DNA from: Microbacterium sp. RURRCA19A
GTDB taxonomy: Bacteria; Actinomycetota; Actinomycetes; Actinomycetales; Microbacteriaceae
Assembly (NCBI RefSeq): GCF_900156455.1
Contig: NZ_FTNQ01000005.1
Location: 123,752 to 187,751 of the forward strand
DNA: 64,000 bases
Direction of reading: 5' to 3'
The notes under the pieces are model-generated. The model was not told the DNA's origin. It saw nothing but the letters and a program-made list of their open reading frames with translations, and ran no database searches. Shown here piece by piece: positions 1 through 8,815 of the stretch. Both the position numbers and the translations under genes were made by a program. How positions within the stretch are numbered: the stretch's first letter is position 1; every line of letters begins with the position of its first letter.

Positions 1-1073
1 CGCCCGAGCTCGAGCAGCGCCAGCAGCGCGTGCAGCCGGTTGCCGTGCTCGTGCGTCTGCGAGCGCAGGGTGTCGCTGAGGGTCCGGACGCCCTCGAGCT
101 CGCCGAGCAGCGCCTGCAGCTCGGACCGGTCACGGAGCGTCATGACCCGCCCCCGCTCCGGCGCCCGCCGCCCGTTCAGGTCGCGGGCCTCCTCCTGATT
201 CACCAGGAGGACGCGCTCCCCGGTGACGACGGTCTCCTCCACCATCCGGCGGCCCGTGGCGATGGCGTCGGCGAGCGCGGCATCCATGTCCGTCTCCCGC
301 GGGTCCAGGCTCACCTGTCCCTCGGTCGCCGGCGGGAGCCCGAGGAGGTCGGCGGCTTCGTCGTTGTAGAGCACGATCCGACCGTCGCCGTCGGTCACGA
401 CGAGGCCCTCGCGCAGCGAGTGCAGCACGGTCTCGTAGCTCTCGACGAGCCGGGCCAGTTCGCGCGGGGTGTAGGAACCGGTGACCCGGCGGGCGCTGCG
501 CCGGACGTACAGGGCACCCAGGATGCCGATGCCCACGATGCCGGCCGCGGCGACGACGATCAGCGGGACACGCGCGGCGAGATCCGCCTGCACGGCGCCG
601 AGGGTCACGCCCACCGAGACGAGCCCCACGATCTCGCCGTCATCGGCGCCGGCGTCGCGGATCGGCGTGATCGTGCGCACGGACGGTCCGAGCGTCCCGT
701 CGTACACCTCGGTGTACGTCTGTCCCGCCAGCGCCTCCTCGCGCGAGCCGAGGTACTGCTGCCCGATCTCCGAGCGATTGCGGTGGGTCAGCCGGATGCC
801 GTCGGGCGTCATGATCGTGACGAACGACAGGTCGGCGTCGGAGAGGATCGCCTCGACCATCGGCTGCAGCGTGTCGGAGTCCTGGGCGCGGACGAGCGCG
901 GCGACGTCGGGTTCGTGCGCCAGCGTCTCGGCCACGGATCGGGTGACCTGCTCCGCCTGGCGCTGCCCCGAGTCCGACAACTGCACCGACATGAGCGCCG
1001 CGAGCACGCCCGCGACCAGCACGACGACGCCGAGCGACACCATCGCCAGTCGTCCGCCCACGCTCAATCGCAT
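1..1073 (-). CDS. CitA/DcuS-type sensor histidine kinase, N-terminal part (cut by window edge)
   Basis: Membrane sensor kinase that would detect an external carboxylate and control the neighbouring symporter. The reverse strand from the ATG at 1073 reads a membrane helix at about residues 7-29, an extracytoplasmic Cache/PAS-like sensor to about residue 165, and a second helix at about 170-192. A cytoplasmic PAS region with an LYNDEAADLLGL core follows. The end has the SpoB-type phosphoacceptor box QTHEHGNRLHALLALLEL, whose histidine lies about 15 residues before the window edge, so the ATPase domain lies outside. The gene is divergent from the dicarboxylate symporter at 1217, the usual pairing for CitA/DcuS/DctS systems. 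The response regulator is presumably the next gene to the left. Family is clear; the ligand is inferred from context. Confidence 0.85.
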   Translation of the reverse strand, partial: MRLSVGGRLAMVSLGVVVLVAGVLAALMSVQLSDSGQRQAEQVTRSVAETLAHEPDVAALVRAQDSDTLQPMVEAILSDADLSFVTIMTPDGIRLTHRNRSEIGQQYLGSREEALAGQTYTEVYDGTLGPSVRTITPIRDAGADDGEIVGLVSVGVTLGAVQADLAARVPLIVVAAAGIVGIGILGALYVRRSARRVTGSYTPRELARLVESYETVLHSLREGLVVTDGDGRIVLYNDEAADLLGLPPATEGQVSLDPRETDMDAALADAIATGRRMVEETVVTGERVLLVNQEEARDLNGRRAPERGRVMTLRDRSELQALLGELEGVRTLSDTLRSQTHEHGNRLHALLALLELG

Positions 1074-1216
1074 GCCGTGCCCTCTCCGGTCCGTTCCGGT
1101 CTGCCGTGAACAATACGACCACAAATCGCCCCGGGCGCCGCGCTCGACCAAAGTCGGGGCATCGCCGGCGGCCCCGCCGGACTCAACGAAGACGTTAGGA
1201 ACAGGGGAAGTCGCAG

Positions 1217-2644
1217 ATGTCTCTCTCACTCCGCACCACGCGCGACGGTCGTCCGCGCAAGAAGATCGACCGCAACCACTGGCTCTACATCGCCGTCATC
1301 GTCGCCGTCGTCGCCGGCATCGTCGTCGGCCTCGTCGCGCCGCAGTTCGCCACAGGCCTCGAGCCGGTCGGCAAGGGCTTCGTCAGCCTCATCAAGATGA
1401 TGATCGCCCCGGTCATCTTCTGCACGATCGTCGTGGGCATCGGATCGATCGCCAAGGCCTCCACGGTCGGCAAGATCGGCGGCCTGGCGCTGCTCTACTT
1501 CCTCGTGATGTCGACCTTCGCGCTGGGCATCGGTCTGCTGGTGGGCAACATCATCCACCCCGGCGAGGGCCTGAACATCGCCAGCGCACAGTACGACGCC
1601 GTGCCCGAGGCGACCACCACGCAGGACTTCATCCTGGGCATCATTCCGACGACGTTCTTCTCCGCGTTCACCGGCGGCAGCATCCTCCAGGTGCTGTTCA
1701 TCGCCCTCCTGGTCGGCTTCGCGCTCCAGGGCATGGGCGAGCGCGGGGCGCGCATGGTCGATGGCATCCGCAACTTCCAGGTGCTGGTCTTCCGCATCCT
1801 CGGCATGATCCTGTGGCTCGCTCCCATCGGTGCGTTCGGTGCCATCGCCGCAGTCGTCGGAAAGACCGGATTCGGGGCCGTGATCAGCCTCGGCATCCTC
1901 ATGGGCTCGTTCTACCTGACCTGCTTCCTCTTCATCGCGGTCGTCCTCGGCGTGCTGCTGTTCGCCGTCACGCGGGTCAACATCTTCTCGCTGATGAAGT
2001 ACCTCGGCCGCGAGTACCTGCTCATCGTCGGCACCTCGTCGTCCGAGGCCGCGCTGCCCCGCCTCATCGCCAAGATGGAGCACCTCGGCGTCTCGAAGCC
2101 GGTCGTCGGCATCACCGTTCCGACCGGGTACTCGTTCAACCTGGACGGCACGGCGATCTACCTCACGATGGCGTCGCTGTTCATCGCCACCGCGATGGGC
2201 GCCCCCATGTCGATCCCGGAGCAGATCGGCCTGCTGATCTTCATGATCATCGCGTCCAAGGGTGCGGCCGGTGTCACCGGTGCGGGCCTCGCGACCCTCG
2301 CCGGCGGCCTGTCCGCCTACCGCCCCGACCTCGTCAACGGCGTGGGCGTCATCGTCGGCATCGACCGGTTCATGTCCGAGGCCCGCGCGGTCACGAACTT
2401 CACCGGCAACGCGGTGGCGACCCTGCTCATCGGAGCGTGGACGAAGCAGTACGACCGCGAGCGCGTCGGAGAGGTCCTCGCGGGCCGCATCCCCTTCGAC
2501 GAGACGCTCCTCACCGGCCACGACCACTCGGCGGCGCCGACGGATGCCGCACCGGTCACCGCCCCGGCGACGGTCGACACGCAGGCGCTCAACGCCTTCC
2601 GCGCCCAGGCGGAGGCGGAGACGGCGGCCCGGAGCCGTTCGTGA
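1217..2644 (+). CDS. dctA: Cation:dicarboxylate symporter (DAACS family)
   Basis: Inner-membrane secondary transporter, 475 aa, importing C4-dicarboxylates or related acids with protons or sodium. Family signatures are visible: the serine-rich re-entrant loop SSSEAALPRL at about residue 275, NLDGTAIYLT in TM7 at about 308 (NMDGT motif), the second re-entrant loop SKGAAGVTGAG, and DRFMSEARAVTNFTGN in TM8 at about 383. The ATG has a good ribosome site (AGGGGAAG). The gene is divergent from the CitA-like kinase and its stop overlaps the next gene as GTGA, so transporter and lyase are probably translationally coupled. Glutamate or citrate as substrate cannot be excluded from sequence alone. Confidence 0.88.
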   Translation: MSLSLRTTRDGRPRKKIDRNHWLYIAVIVAVVAGIVVGLVAPQFATGLEPVGKGFVSLIKMMIAPVIFCTIVVGIGSIAKASTVGKIGGLALLYFLVMSTFALGIGLLVGNIIHPGEGLNIASAQYDAVPEATTTQDFILGIIPTTFFSAFTGGSILQVLFIALLVGFALQGMGERGARMVDGIRNFQVLVFRILGMILWLAPIGAFGAIAAVVGKTGFGAVISLGILMGSFYLTCFLFIAVVLGVLLFAVTRVNIFSLMKYLGREYLLIVGTSSSEAALPRLIAKMEHLGVSKPVVGITVPTGYSFNLDGTAIYLTMASLFIATAMGAPMSIPEQIGLLIFMIIASKGAAGVTGAGLATLAGGLSAYRPDLVNGVGVIVGIDRFMSEARAVTNFTGNAVATLLIGAWTKQYDRERVGEVLAGRIPFDETLLTGHDHSAAPTDAAPVTAPATVDTQALNAFRAQAEAETAARSRS

Positions 2645-3471
2645 GCCTGACGCAGCACTCGGCGGGGGCGGCTTCGGCCGCCCCCGCCCCCGCGCGCGTG
2701 GACCTCGCCCGCACCTGGCTGCTGCGCTCGCCGCTGGCGGCCGGTGGCGACACCGCGGCCGACGTGCTCGTGCTCGACCTCGAGGACGGGCTGCCCGCCG
2801 CGCGCAAGGCCGAGGGTCGCGAGCGCGCCCGCCGCGCCGCCGAGAACGCGCCGGTGTGGCTGCGGATCAGCGCCGCGGGCACACCGGAGGGCGAAGCCGA
2901 CCTGGCCCTGTGCCGTGAGCTCGACGACCGCCTGGCCGGGATCGTGCTGGCGATGTGCGCCGGACCCGCCGATGTCGCCCACGTCGCGGCATCCCGTCGG
3001 GTCGGCGTGCCGATCGTGGCGATGATCGAGTCGGCTGCGGCGCTGCTCGTGGCCCCGGCGATCGCGGCGCACCCGGCGACCCGGCGCCTGGCCTTCGGCA
3101 CCGGCGACTTCCGCCGCGACACCGGCATGGCGGACGACCGCGTCGCGCTGTCGTGGCCCCGGGCGCAATTGGCCGTGGCGTCGGCGGCCGCCCGGATCGC
3201 GGGGCCGATCGACGGTCCGTGCGGTCCGGTCGAGCAGGCCCGGGATGCCGCCGAGCACGCCGCCGCGGTGGGCTTCACCGGCACCCTGGTGTTGAGGGAG
3301 GCCGCCGTCCCCGGTGCGCACGCCGGTTTCACGCCGAGCACCGCCGAGGTCGAGGCCGCCCGGGCGGTGCTCACGGAGGTTCCCGACGGTCCCGTCGACG
3401 GCTCGTACGCCCCCGCCCTGGCGCGCGCCCGCGCGCTGGTGGCCCGCGCCGAGGCCCTGTCGCGGCTCTGA
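2641..3471 (+). CDS. HpcH/HpaI-type lyase, CitE-like (CoA ester lyase family)
   Basis: 276-aa cytoplasmic TIM-barrel enzyme of the citrate lyase beta / malyl-CoA lyase superfamily, which cleaves 3-hydroxyacyl-CoA esters to acetyl-CoA or glyoxylate-type products. It shows the LDLEDGLPAARK segment (metal-binding Glu region) near the start, VAMIESAAAL in the middle and FGTGDFRRDTGM after it, as in CitE-like proteins. The GTG start at 2641 overlaps the dctA stop in a GTGA junction. No citrate lyase alpha or gamma subunits are nearby, so this is a stand-alone CitE-like protein. Co-transcription with a dicarboxylate symporter suggests it processes the CoA ester of the imported acid. The exact substrate is unknown. 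Confidence 0.78.
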   Translation: MSLTQHSAGAASAAPAPARVDLARTWLLRSPLAAGGDTAADVLVLDLEDGLPAARKAEGRERARRAAENAPVWLRISAAGTPEGEADLALCRELDDRLAGIVLAMCAGPADVAHVAASRRVGVPIVAMIESAAALLVAPAIAAHPATRRLAFGTGDFRRDTGMADDRVALSWPRAQLAVASAAARIAGPIDGPCGPVEQARDAAEHAAAVGFTGTLVLREAAVPGAHAGFTPSTAEVEAARAVLTEVPDGPVDGSYAPALARARALVARAEALSRL

Positions 3472-3491
3472 CGCGTGGCGCGGTGCCGACG

Positions 3492-3563
3492 GATCACGTG
3501 ACCTGGCCGAGATCACCCGGTATGGCGCGCAGCGACGGGTACCCTCGGCGAGATCACGTGATC
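3492..3563. terminator. Long inverted repeat between convergent genes
   Basis: Arms 3492-3511 and 3544-3563 match at 18 of 20 positions, and an inner ACCCG/CGGGT pair extends the stem. It sits exactly in the gap between the convergent lyase gene and the DUF1992 gene, so a bidirectional terminator is the simplest reading. There is no U-tract. It resembles other long intergenic palindromes in this window in architecture, not in sequence. Confidence 0.6.
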
Positions 3564-3573
3564 TGGCTGCGGC

Positions 3574-4122
3574 TCAGCGCCCGAACCAGCGGCGGCGACG
3601 CGGCGGGGGCGCCACGGCGGCAGCCGCCTCGCGCGCGCGGCGACGAGATGCCCACGCCGCGACCTCGGCATCCACGTCCACCGTCGGCGTCACCACCGGC
3701 GGACCGCCGAGCAACTGCCGACGAGCCTCGACGACGCGGCGGTTGAAGTCCTCGAGCGCCTCCCGGACGTCGCCCTCGCGCGACAGGGCGTCCAGCCGAT
3801 CGGCGAGCTCGGCGTGCTCGACCCGCAGCGTCAGCGCGGGCGGCCCCAGCCCCGAAAGCTTCTCGGTCGCGATCTTGCGGCGGATCCACCAGTCGGGGTC
3901 GTGGCTGCCGCCGAGGTCGGGGAGCGGCTTGCCGGCACCGGGGAGGTCGTCGAACTCCCCGCGGCGGATCGCCTGCTGGATCGCCGTCTCGACGTACGCG
4001 GCGCGCTCGGCGGCGGTCGATCCGCGCGCGGGAGCTTCTGCGGATTCGGGTTCCAGGCCGGCATCCCGTAGCCGCCGGTCCAGGCGGTAGCGCTCCGCCG
4101 CCTGCCTCGGGTCGTCGCTCAT
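3574..4122 (-). CDS. DUF1992 (DnaJ-homologue C28-like) domain protein
   Basis: 182-aa cytoplasmic protein. Residues about 35-105 carry the DUF1992 signature: AYVETAIQQAIRRGEFDDLPGAG, then GKPLPDL and DWWIRRKI. This domain is shared with eukaryotic DNAJC28, but no J domain is present. The C-terminal 50 residues are a basic and alanine-rich tail ending in PPPRRRRWFGR. The molecular function is not established for bacterial members. It is a single-gene unit between two long inverted repeats. Confidence 0.82.
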   Translation of the reverse strand: MSDDPRQAAERYRLDRRLRDAGLEPESAEAPARGSTAAERAAYVETAIQQAIRRGEFDDLPGAGKPLPDLGGSHDPDWWIRRKIATEKLSGLGPPALTLRVEHAELADRLDALSREGDVREALEDFNRRVVEARRQLLGGPPVVTPTVDVDAEVAAWASRRRAREAAAAVAPPPRRRRWFGR

Positions 4123-4229
4123 GCCGCCTCCGCCGTGTGCTCGGGTCCTTCCAGGCTACGACGGCATCGGGCGGGCGGCGCCGCAGCCGAGGGAGGGATG
4201 CCGGGGCGTCCGGCCGCGTCCCCACCCCG

Positions 4230-4290
4230 GTTGGGTGTCCCAGACACGCGGATGCCACGCACGCGCGTCCGCGTGTCCTGGACACTCAAC
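4230..4290. terminator. Long imperfect inverted repeat upstream of the DUF1992 gene
   Basis: Arms 4230-4252 and 4268-4290 pair at 20 of 23 positions around a 15-nt loop. It lies downstream of the MpaB-like gene and upstream of the DUF1992 gene on the same strand. It could terminate the former. The 4123-4316 gap holds no other recognisable feature. Confidence 0.5.
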
Positions 4291-4316
4291 GTGAGGGCAC
4301 GCGCCCCCGGCCCGGG

Positions 4317-5246
4317 CTACAGACCCAGGCGCCGCAGCCGCAGCCGCGCCATGTCCTGTGCGCGCGGGCCGGAGCCGAGCGCGCGCTCGGTGATCCGCAG
4401 GATCAGCCGGGTCGTCGTCTTCACCGGCAGCCACGAACGTCGGACACCCAGCAGCTTCCGCAGCCGCGGTGGGAAGGTCGCCACGGCCGCGGCGAACAGC
4501 ACGCGGTACGCGACGCCCATGAGGCCCGTGAACGGGGGCTTGCGCAGGAACCGCACGACGTCGTCGACCCGCTCGTCGCGCCGCAGTTCGCCACGGTCGA
4601 GGAACCCCTCGAGTTCGGCGCGGAGGGCGGCCTCGGTCCGCGGCGGGTCGGGGATGCGCATGAGCCGCCCTGCGGTCGCCCAGTCGGCGACGTACGCGTC
4701 GGGCCCGCCGGGAATGGTGCCGCCGTACGCCTGATGGCTCCGCAGGAACGCGTCCGTGAAGGCGATGTGCACCCAGCGGACGAGGTCGTGATCCTCGGCG
4801 GTGTAGCGCCGCTCGCCCCCGTCGCCGGCGACGTACGCCCCCTGCACGCGCTGGTGGAAGCGGCCGACGCGGGCGGTCTCGGCATCCGCCTGGCTCTTCG
4901 ACCCGTAGGTGAGCGTGATGACCCAGCGCACGGTCCCCGTGAGACGCCCGATGGGGTCTTCCCGGTACCGCGACCAGTCGTGCACGCCCGCGAGGGCTCC
5001 GGGGTGCAGCGCCTGGAGGAGGAGAGCCCGGATGCCGGCGACGAGGGTGCCCATTCCGGCATGAACCGTCCACGCGGGACCGTTCTCGACGAAGTAGCCC
5101 GCGTCGTCGCCCTCGGCGATCGCCCGCACGTAGGGGGCCATGCCGGTCGGGTCGCCCGCCAGGGCGGTGAGGAGCTTCGCGCGCAACCGGGCGACGGGAG
5201 CCGGAACCGGGGGTGAGGACGTCACCGTTCCAGCGTGCCATCCCAC
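4317..5246 (-). CDS. MpaB/latex-clearing-protein-like oxygenase (DUF2236)
   Basis: 309-aa protein of the DUF2236 family, which includes fungal MpaB and rubber oxygenase Lcp, b-type haem or metal oxygenases. It shows the family core: GPAWTVHAGMGTLVAGIRALLLQALHP around residues 55-80, with the conserved LQALHPGALAGVHDW histidine segment, RWVITLTYGS, and a later HIAFTDAFLRSHQAYGG. It has no obvious signal peptide, so it is probably cytoplasmic or membrane-associated. It stands alone. The ATG at 5246 gives a short N-terminal extension; an in-frame GTG at 5225 is an alternative start. Substrate unknown. Confidence 0.8.
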   Translation of the reverse strand: MGWHAGTVTSSPPVPAPVARLRAKLLTALAGDPTGMAPYVRAIAEGDDAGYFVENGPAWTVHAGMGTLVAGIRALLLQALHPGALAGVHDWSRYREDPIGRLTGTVRWVITLTYGSKSQADAETARVGRFHQRVQGAYVAGDGGERRYTAEDHDLVRWVHIAFTDAFLRSHQAYGGTIPGGPDAYVADWATAGRLMRIPDPPRTEAALRAELEGFLDRGELRRDERVDDVVRFLRKPPFTGLMGVAYRVLFAAAVATFPPRLRKLLGVRRSWLPVKTTTRLILRITERALGSGPRAQDMARLRLRRLGL

Positions 5247-5265
5247 GGGAGGCGGGAGGGCCGGA

Positions 5266-5787
5266 TCAGTGACCCTCGTGGGTGATGACGGGGACGCTGC
5301 CGTCGTCGCGGATCAACACGGCGTCCTGGGTCGCTCCCAGCGCGGGGGTGACGACGACGGCGATGATCGACGCGGCGAGCAGCAGACCCCAGACGCTCAT
5401 CGGTTCCGCGGTGCGCGGTGCGGTGTCGGCGCGGCGCACGCGCCCGGCGACCGCGGCACCCACGACGATGAGGAGCAGCGCCGCCGCGGCGATCGCGATG
5501 ACGCTGGTGTGAGCGGGGAGCACGAACATCAGGGCCGCCGCCAGCAGGATGCCGGCGAGGGCTCCGATGAGCGTCGCCCGCGGGGCGATGAGCCGGCCGA
5601 GCGCGAGGACGGCGCCGCCCCAGACGAGCGCGCCGACCCCGAGGACGACCAGACCCGCTCCGAGGCCGCGCGAGGCGGCCCCGGAGCTCGGTCCCACGAT
5701 CGCGCCCGCACCGAGGGCGGCGAGGATGAGCCCGGCCCCCCATGCGGACACGGAGGGCCACGACCGGACGAAGGTCGCGGCGTTCAC
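5266..5787 (-). CDS. Small multi-pass membrane protein, unknown function
   Basis: 173-aa hydrophobic protein with about five membrane segments of Ala/Val/Leu/Gly composition and a polar loop RVRRADTAPRTAEP before the last helix, ending VITHEGH. The GTG start at 5787 begins 2 nt after the stop of the DUF4383 gene, so the two form one transcript. I do not recognise a named family. The pairing suggests joint expression, perhaps under stress, but nothing in the sequence proves it. Confidence 0.65.
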   Translation of the reverse strand: MNAATFVRSWPSVSAWGAGLILAALGAGAIVGPSSGAASRGLGAGLVVLGVGALVWGGAVLALGRLIAPRATLIGALAGILLAAALMFVLPAHTSVIAIAAAALLLIVVGAAVAGRVRRADTAPRTAEPMSVWGLLLAASIIAVVVTPALGATQDAVLIRDDGSVPVITHEGH

Positions 5788-5789
5788 GG

Positions 5790-6197
5790 TCAGACCGCCG
5801 CGGTGCGCGGGATGTTGCGCTCGGTGCCGAGACCGACGCCCAGGAGCACGACGGCGCTGGCGAGGTGCAGGAAGTGGTCGGGCACGTTGAGGGCCAGGAT
5901 GTTCGCCGGACCCGTGAGGAAGAAGCCCACGATGCCGAGGAGCAGGTAGACCGCGCCGACCGTGGTGTTGACGCCCTTGGCGGCGCGCGCGTTGGCGAGG
6001 CCCGCGACGAGGAGCGCCGCACCGATCAGGAGGTGCGCGATGTTGTGCAGCGGGTTGACCTCGAAGATGCCCAGCAGCAGGCCACCCTCGTTGCTGATGA
6101 ACCCGACGCCGCCGGTGACGGCGAAGCCGAGCAGACCGACGAGCAGGTAGACGGCGCCGAAGACAGTCGCGACGATGCGGTTCGGTGACGAGCTCAT
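5790..6197 (-). CDS. DUF4383 membrane protein
   Basis: 135-aa protein with four predicted membrane helices. The family pattern is recognisable: NPLHNIAHLLIGAALL and a second NVPDHFLHLASAV segment, each placing a conserved His near a helix start. DUF4383 proteins are widespread in actinobacteria and of unknown function. An AGGAGG-like ribosome site (GGGAGGTTCATC) precedes the ATG. It is first in a two-gene transcript with the membrane protein downstream. The 6198-6317 gap upstream is presumably its promoter. Confidence 0.82.
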   Translation of the reverse strand: MSSSPNRIVATVFGAVYLLVGLLGFAVTGGVGFISNEGGLLLGIFEVNPLHNIAHLLIGAALLVAGLANARAAKGVNTTVGAVYLLLGIVGFFLTGPANILALNVPDHFLHLASAVVLLGVGLGTERNIPRTAAV

Positions 6198-6317
6198 GAT
6201 GAACCTCCCAGAGTTCTAGCAGCGACCACTCGGCCGCCTTCCCCACATCTTCGGAGACACTGAGAAGTTGGATTGCCCCCTTGGCGGCGACGCCTTCCAT
6301 GCAGTAAGCGACGGAGG

Positions 6318-8048
6318 TCAGTCCCGATCGATCCGCGTCCACGCGTACGGCTCGAGGTGGGCTGTGATCGTCCCCCGAGGCGCACGGACCTCGACGACGC
6401 GCGACGTGCGGTCGAGGTTGGCGATCAGGAGGACCGTGCCTCCGGCGGTGGCCGCGCCGAGCGCCCACACGCGCCCGTCCGGGCTGTCACCGACCAGGGT
6501 GGGCTCGCCGGAGATCTCCGCGAGGGCGCGGACCGCGTCGGAGACCGGGCGCGCGCCGCCGTCGGAGCGCAGGATGCCGCGCGGCCCCCACTCCTCGAAG
6601 TACGACAGCGACCGCACGCCCGGGATGCTGAGCGCCGCGGCGCTCGCGACGGTCCAGGCGGCGAGCCCCACGGCATCCTGGCGCGGGTCGGCCGCGGGGA
6701 GCAGGGCGGGGCCGTAGCCGTCGCGGAGGTCGCCGTGCCGGGGCCGCGGCTCGGCGGTCGTCGCGACCGCGTTCACGTGCGGGCGCAGCCCGATCGGGCC
6801 GATGTCGACGGGGATCCCGTCGGCCAGCCGCACAGCCTGCTCTGCCACGAGTCGCTGCATCGGCACGGATTCGACGAGCTGCGCGGTGCTGAGGTCGTGG
6901 AAGAGAGGCGTGAGGGTGAAGCCGATGCCGTCGAGGCCGCCGGGCAGCCGGTGGTGTTCCCGGTTCAGCTCGGTGAAGTGGGTGCGGACGCCCCCGGCCG
7001 CCGCGAGGTCGAGGCCCGCCATATCCAGCGCCGTGCGGAGGGCGGCGACGGTGTCGGCGTCGGACACGTGCCGTGCGGGACCGCGGGCGCGGAACGCGGT
7101 GACGCGCCGCACGGGCACCCCGACGAGGGCCCGGACCCCGCGCGCGAGGGCGGCGGGCGCGTCCTCGTCGACCACGAAGCGCACGTCGAGGGGGAGTCCG
7201 GCACGCTGCGCCCGATCCAGCGCCGCGCGCCAGGCCGGGGAGGCGAGGTCGAGCTCGACCAGGACCGTGTCGCCGGGTGGCGGCTCGAGCGCGTCCGGTC
7301 GGAGGGCGTCGGGAGCGGTGCTCGCGGCGACGCCGATCGAGGGGAGGCGTCCCCGGGCGTGGAGCGAGAGGACGTCGAGGCCGCGAGTCGGCGCGGGCGG
7401 GGCGCCCGCCGTCCTCTCGAGGGTCAGTGACTGGACGACCCGGTCTCCGGCGGAGAGGCGATAGGGGAACGGCAGAGCGAGCGGGCGGCTGTACGTCTTG
7501 AAGGAGGCGTCCGTCCAGTTGCGCTGATCCTCCATCTCGAACGTGTCGCCGGAGAGCCCCAGCCGCATCGGCCCGGCATCCGAGGTCCACCCCAGCGACA
7601 CGATGTCGGTCGCCGGCTGGTGCGGGCTGATGTCGGCGGGGAAGCGGGTGAGCTCCTCCGTGCCGTCGGGGTGGCCCACGGCGAGCGTGCGGCCGCTCAG
7701 CTGCGGCGGGTGGAGTACGACCAGGCCCGTCCGGTTCGTCTCGAACGCCGTGGTGCAGACCAGGTCCGCGACGACCTCGAGGCGATCCCCGTCCGCGCGC
7801 ACCGTGATGGCGCCCCCGAGGCCGCCGCCCTCCGTCGCGCTGACCTCGAGTCGGAGGCCTTCGTCCTCCGCGCGCACCGCGTCCACGCGCAGGGGCAGGG
7901 TGTTCCACTCGCGGTCGCGCACGACGAGACGGACGCTGCGCAGCACCGGGCGACCGTCGAGGGAGATGTCGGCGAGCTCGTCGCCGCCCCGCCGCACCAG
8001 CGCCCACCCGCCGCTCGACCACGCGGTCTCGTCGTCACCCCAGGCCAT
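6318..8048 (-). CDS. apnL: D-apionolactonase-like protein
   Basis: 576-aa enzyme assigned as D-apionate lactonase, opening apionolactone to D-apionate. The N-terminal half is a beta-rich domain with segments I associate with ApnL: NRTGLVVLHP, VGHPDGTEE, and GDTFEMEDQRNWTDASFKTY followed by RPLALPFPYRL at about residues 160-190. The C-terminal half is barrel-like and contains TRGLDVLSLHARGRLPSIGV and THFTELNREHHRLPG. It is the last gene of the seven-gene operon, 1 nt after the SDR stop. Neighbours encode apionate oxidoisomerase and 3-oxoisoapionate decarboxylase, which strongly supports the call. Family recognition is from memory; substrate specificity is inferred from context. Confidence 0.75.
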   Translation of the reverse strand: MAWGDDETAWSSGGWALVRRGGDELADISLDGRPVLRSVRLVVRDREWNTLPLRVDAVRAEDEGLRLEVSATEGGGLGGAITVRADGDRLEVVADLVCTTAFETNRTGLVVLHPPQLSGRTLAVGHPDGTEELTRFPADISPHQPATDIVSLGWTSDAGPMRLGLSGDTFEMEDQRNWTDASFKTYSRPLALPFPYRLSAGDRVVQSLTLERTAGAPPAPTRGLDVLSLHARGRLPSIGVAASTAPDALRPDALEPPPGDTVLVELDLASPAWRAALDRAQRAGLPLDVRFVVDEDAPAALARGVRALVGVPVRRVTAFRARGPARHVSDADTVAALRTALDMAGLDLAAAGGVRTHFTELNREHHRLPGGLDGIGFTLTPLFHDLSTAQLVESVPMQRLVAEQAVRLADGIPVDIGPIGLRPHVNAVATTAEPRPRHGDLRDGYGPALLPAADPRQDAVGLAAWTVASAAALSIPGVRSLSYFEEWGPRGILRSDGGARPVSDAVRALAEISGEPTLVGDSPDGRVWALGAATAGGTVLLIANLDRTSRVVEVRAPRGTITAHLEPYAWTRIDRD

Positions 8049-8049
8049 G

Positions 8050-8805
8050 TCAGAGAGTGGTCATGCCGCCGTCGACCACGAACGTCGCACCGGTGGCGAA
8101 GGCACCCTCGTCGCTCGCGAGGTACACCATGATCCCGGTGACGTCGTCGGGGGTCCCGGCGCGACCGACGGGGATGCGCCCGACGATGGCGGCGCGGGCC
8201 TCGGGGTCGTCGGTGATCGCGGCCACGAGAGGCGTCTCGGTGTACGCGGGCTGGACGGTGTTCACGCGGATGCCGTCGGCGGCATATGCCGCGGCGACCG
8301 TGCGGGCCAGGCCGTGCACGCCCGCCTTGGACGCGCTGTACGCGGTGAAGTCCTTCCCTTCGCCGTTCACCGCCGTCGGGCTGCCGGTGAGGATGAGGGA
8401 GCCGCCGCCGCGCGGCAGCATCGCACGCACCGCGTACTTGACGGTCAGGAAGGCACCGGTGAGGTTGATGTCGATGGTGCGGCGCCACACGTCGAGGTCG
8501 AGGTCGGCGGCCGGGGCGTCGCGCCCGAACAGCTGCACGCCCGCGTTCGCGACGACCACGTCGGGATCCCACCCGGCGTCGTGCACCTCGGCGAAGCCGG
8601 CGGCCACGGACCGCTCGTCCGAGATGTCCATCGCCGACGCCCGCGCCGCACGGCCGAGGCTCGTGGCCGCGGCGCGGGCGCCCTCGGCATCCACGTCCGC
8701 GACCACCACGCGGGCGCCCTCGGCGACGAAGCGGGCGGCCACGGCGAAGCCGATGCCCTTCGCGGCGCCGGTGACGAGCGCGGTCTTCCCGGTGAGTCTG
8801 CTCAT
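8050..8805 (-). CDS. SDR-family dehydrogenase, candidate D-apiose 1-dehydrogenase
   Basis: 251-aa classical short-chain dehydrogenase with the Rossmann motif TGAAKGIG near residue 13, NAG at about 87, a catalytic Ser in LTGSP and YSASK at about 156. It ends in the typical GATFVVDGGMTTL. In known apiose pathways the sugar is oxidised to the lactone by a dehydrogenase before ApnL acts. This SDR lies between apnL and apnO and is the only NAD(P) sugar dehydrogenase candidate in the operon, so oxidation of D-apiose is the natural inference. The characterised apiose dehydrogenase, as I recall, is a Gfo/Idh protein, so this would be a non-homologous replacement. It could instead act on another intermediate. 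Confidence 0.7.
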   Translation of the reverse strand: MSRLTGKTALVTGAAKGIGFAVAARFVAEGARVVVADVDAEGARAAATSLGRAARASAMDISDERSVAAGFAEVHDAGWDPDVVVANAGVQLFGRDAPAADLDLDVWRRTIDINLTGAFLTVKYAVRAMLPRGGGSLILTGSPTAVNGEGKDFTAYSASKAGVHGLARTVAAAYAADGIRVNTVQPAYTETPLVAAITDDPEARAAIVGRIPVGRAGTPDDVTGIMVYLASDEGAFATGATFVVDGGMTTL

Positions 8806-8815
8806 GGTCGTCTCC

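Noticed and set aside
481..3471. Very long plus-strand frame spanning the kinase, symporter and lyase region
   Set aside because: It runs antisense to the kinase and out of frame through dctA; only its last 276 codons (from 2641) show a family pattern.
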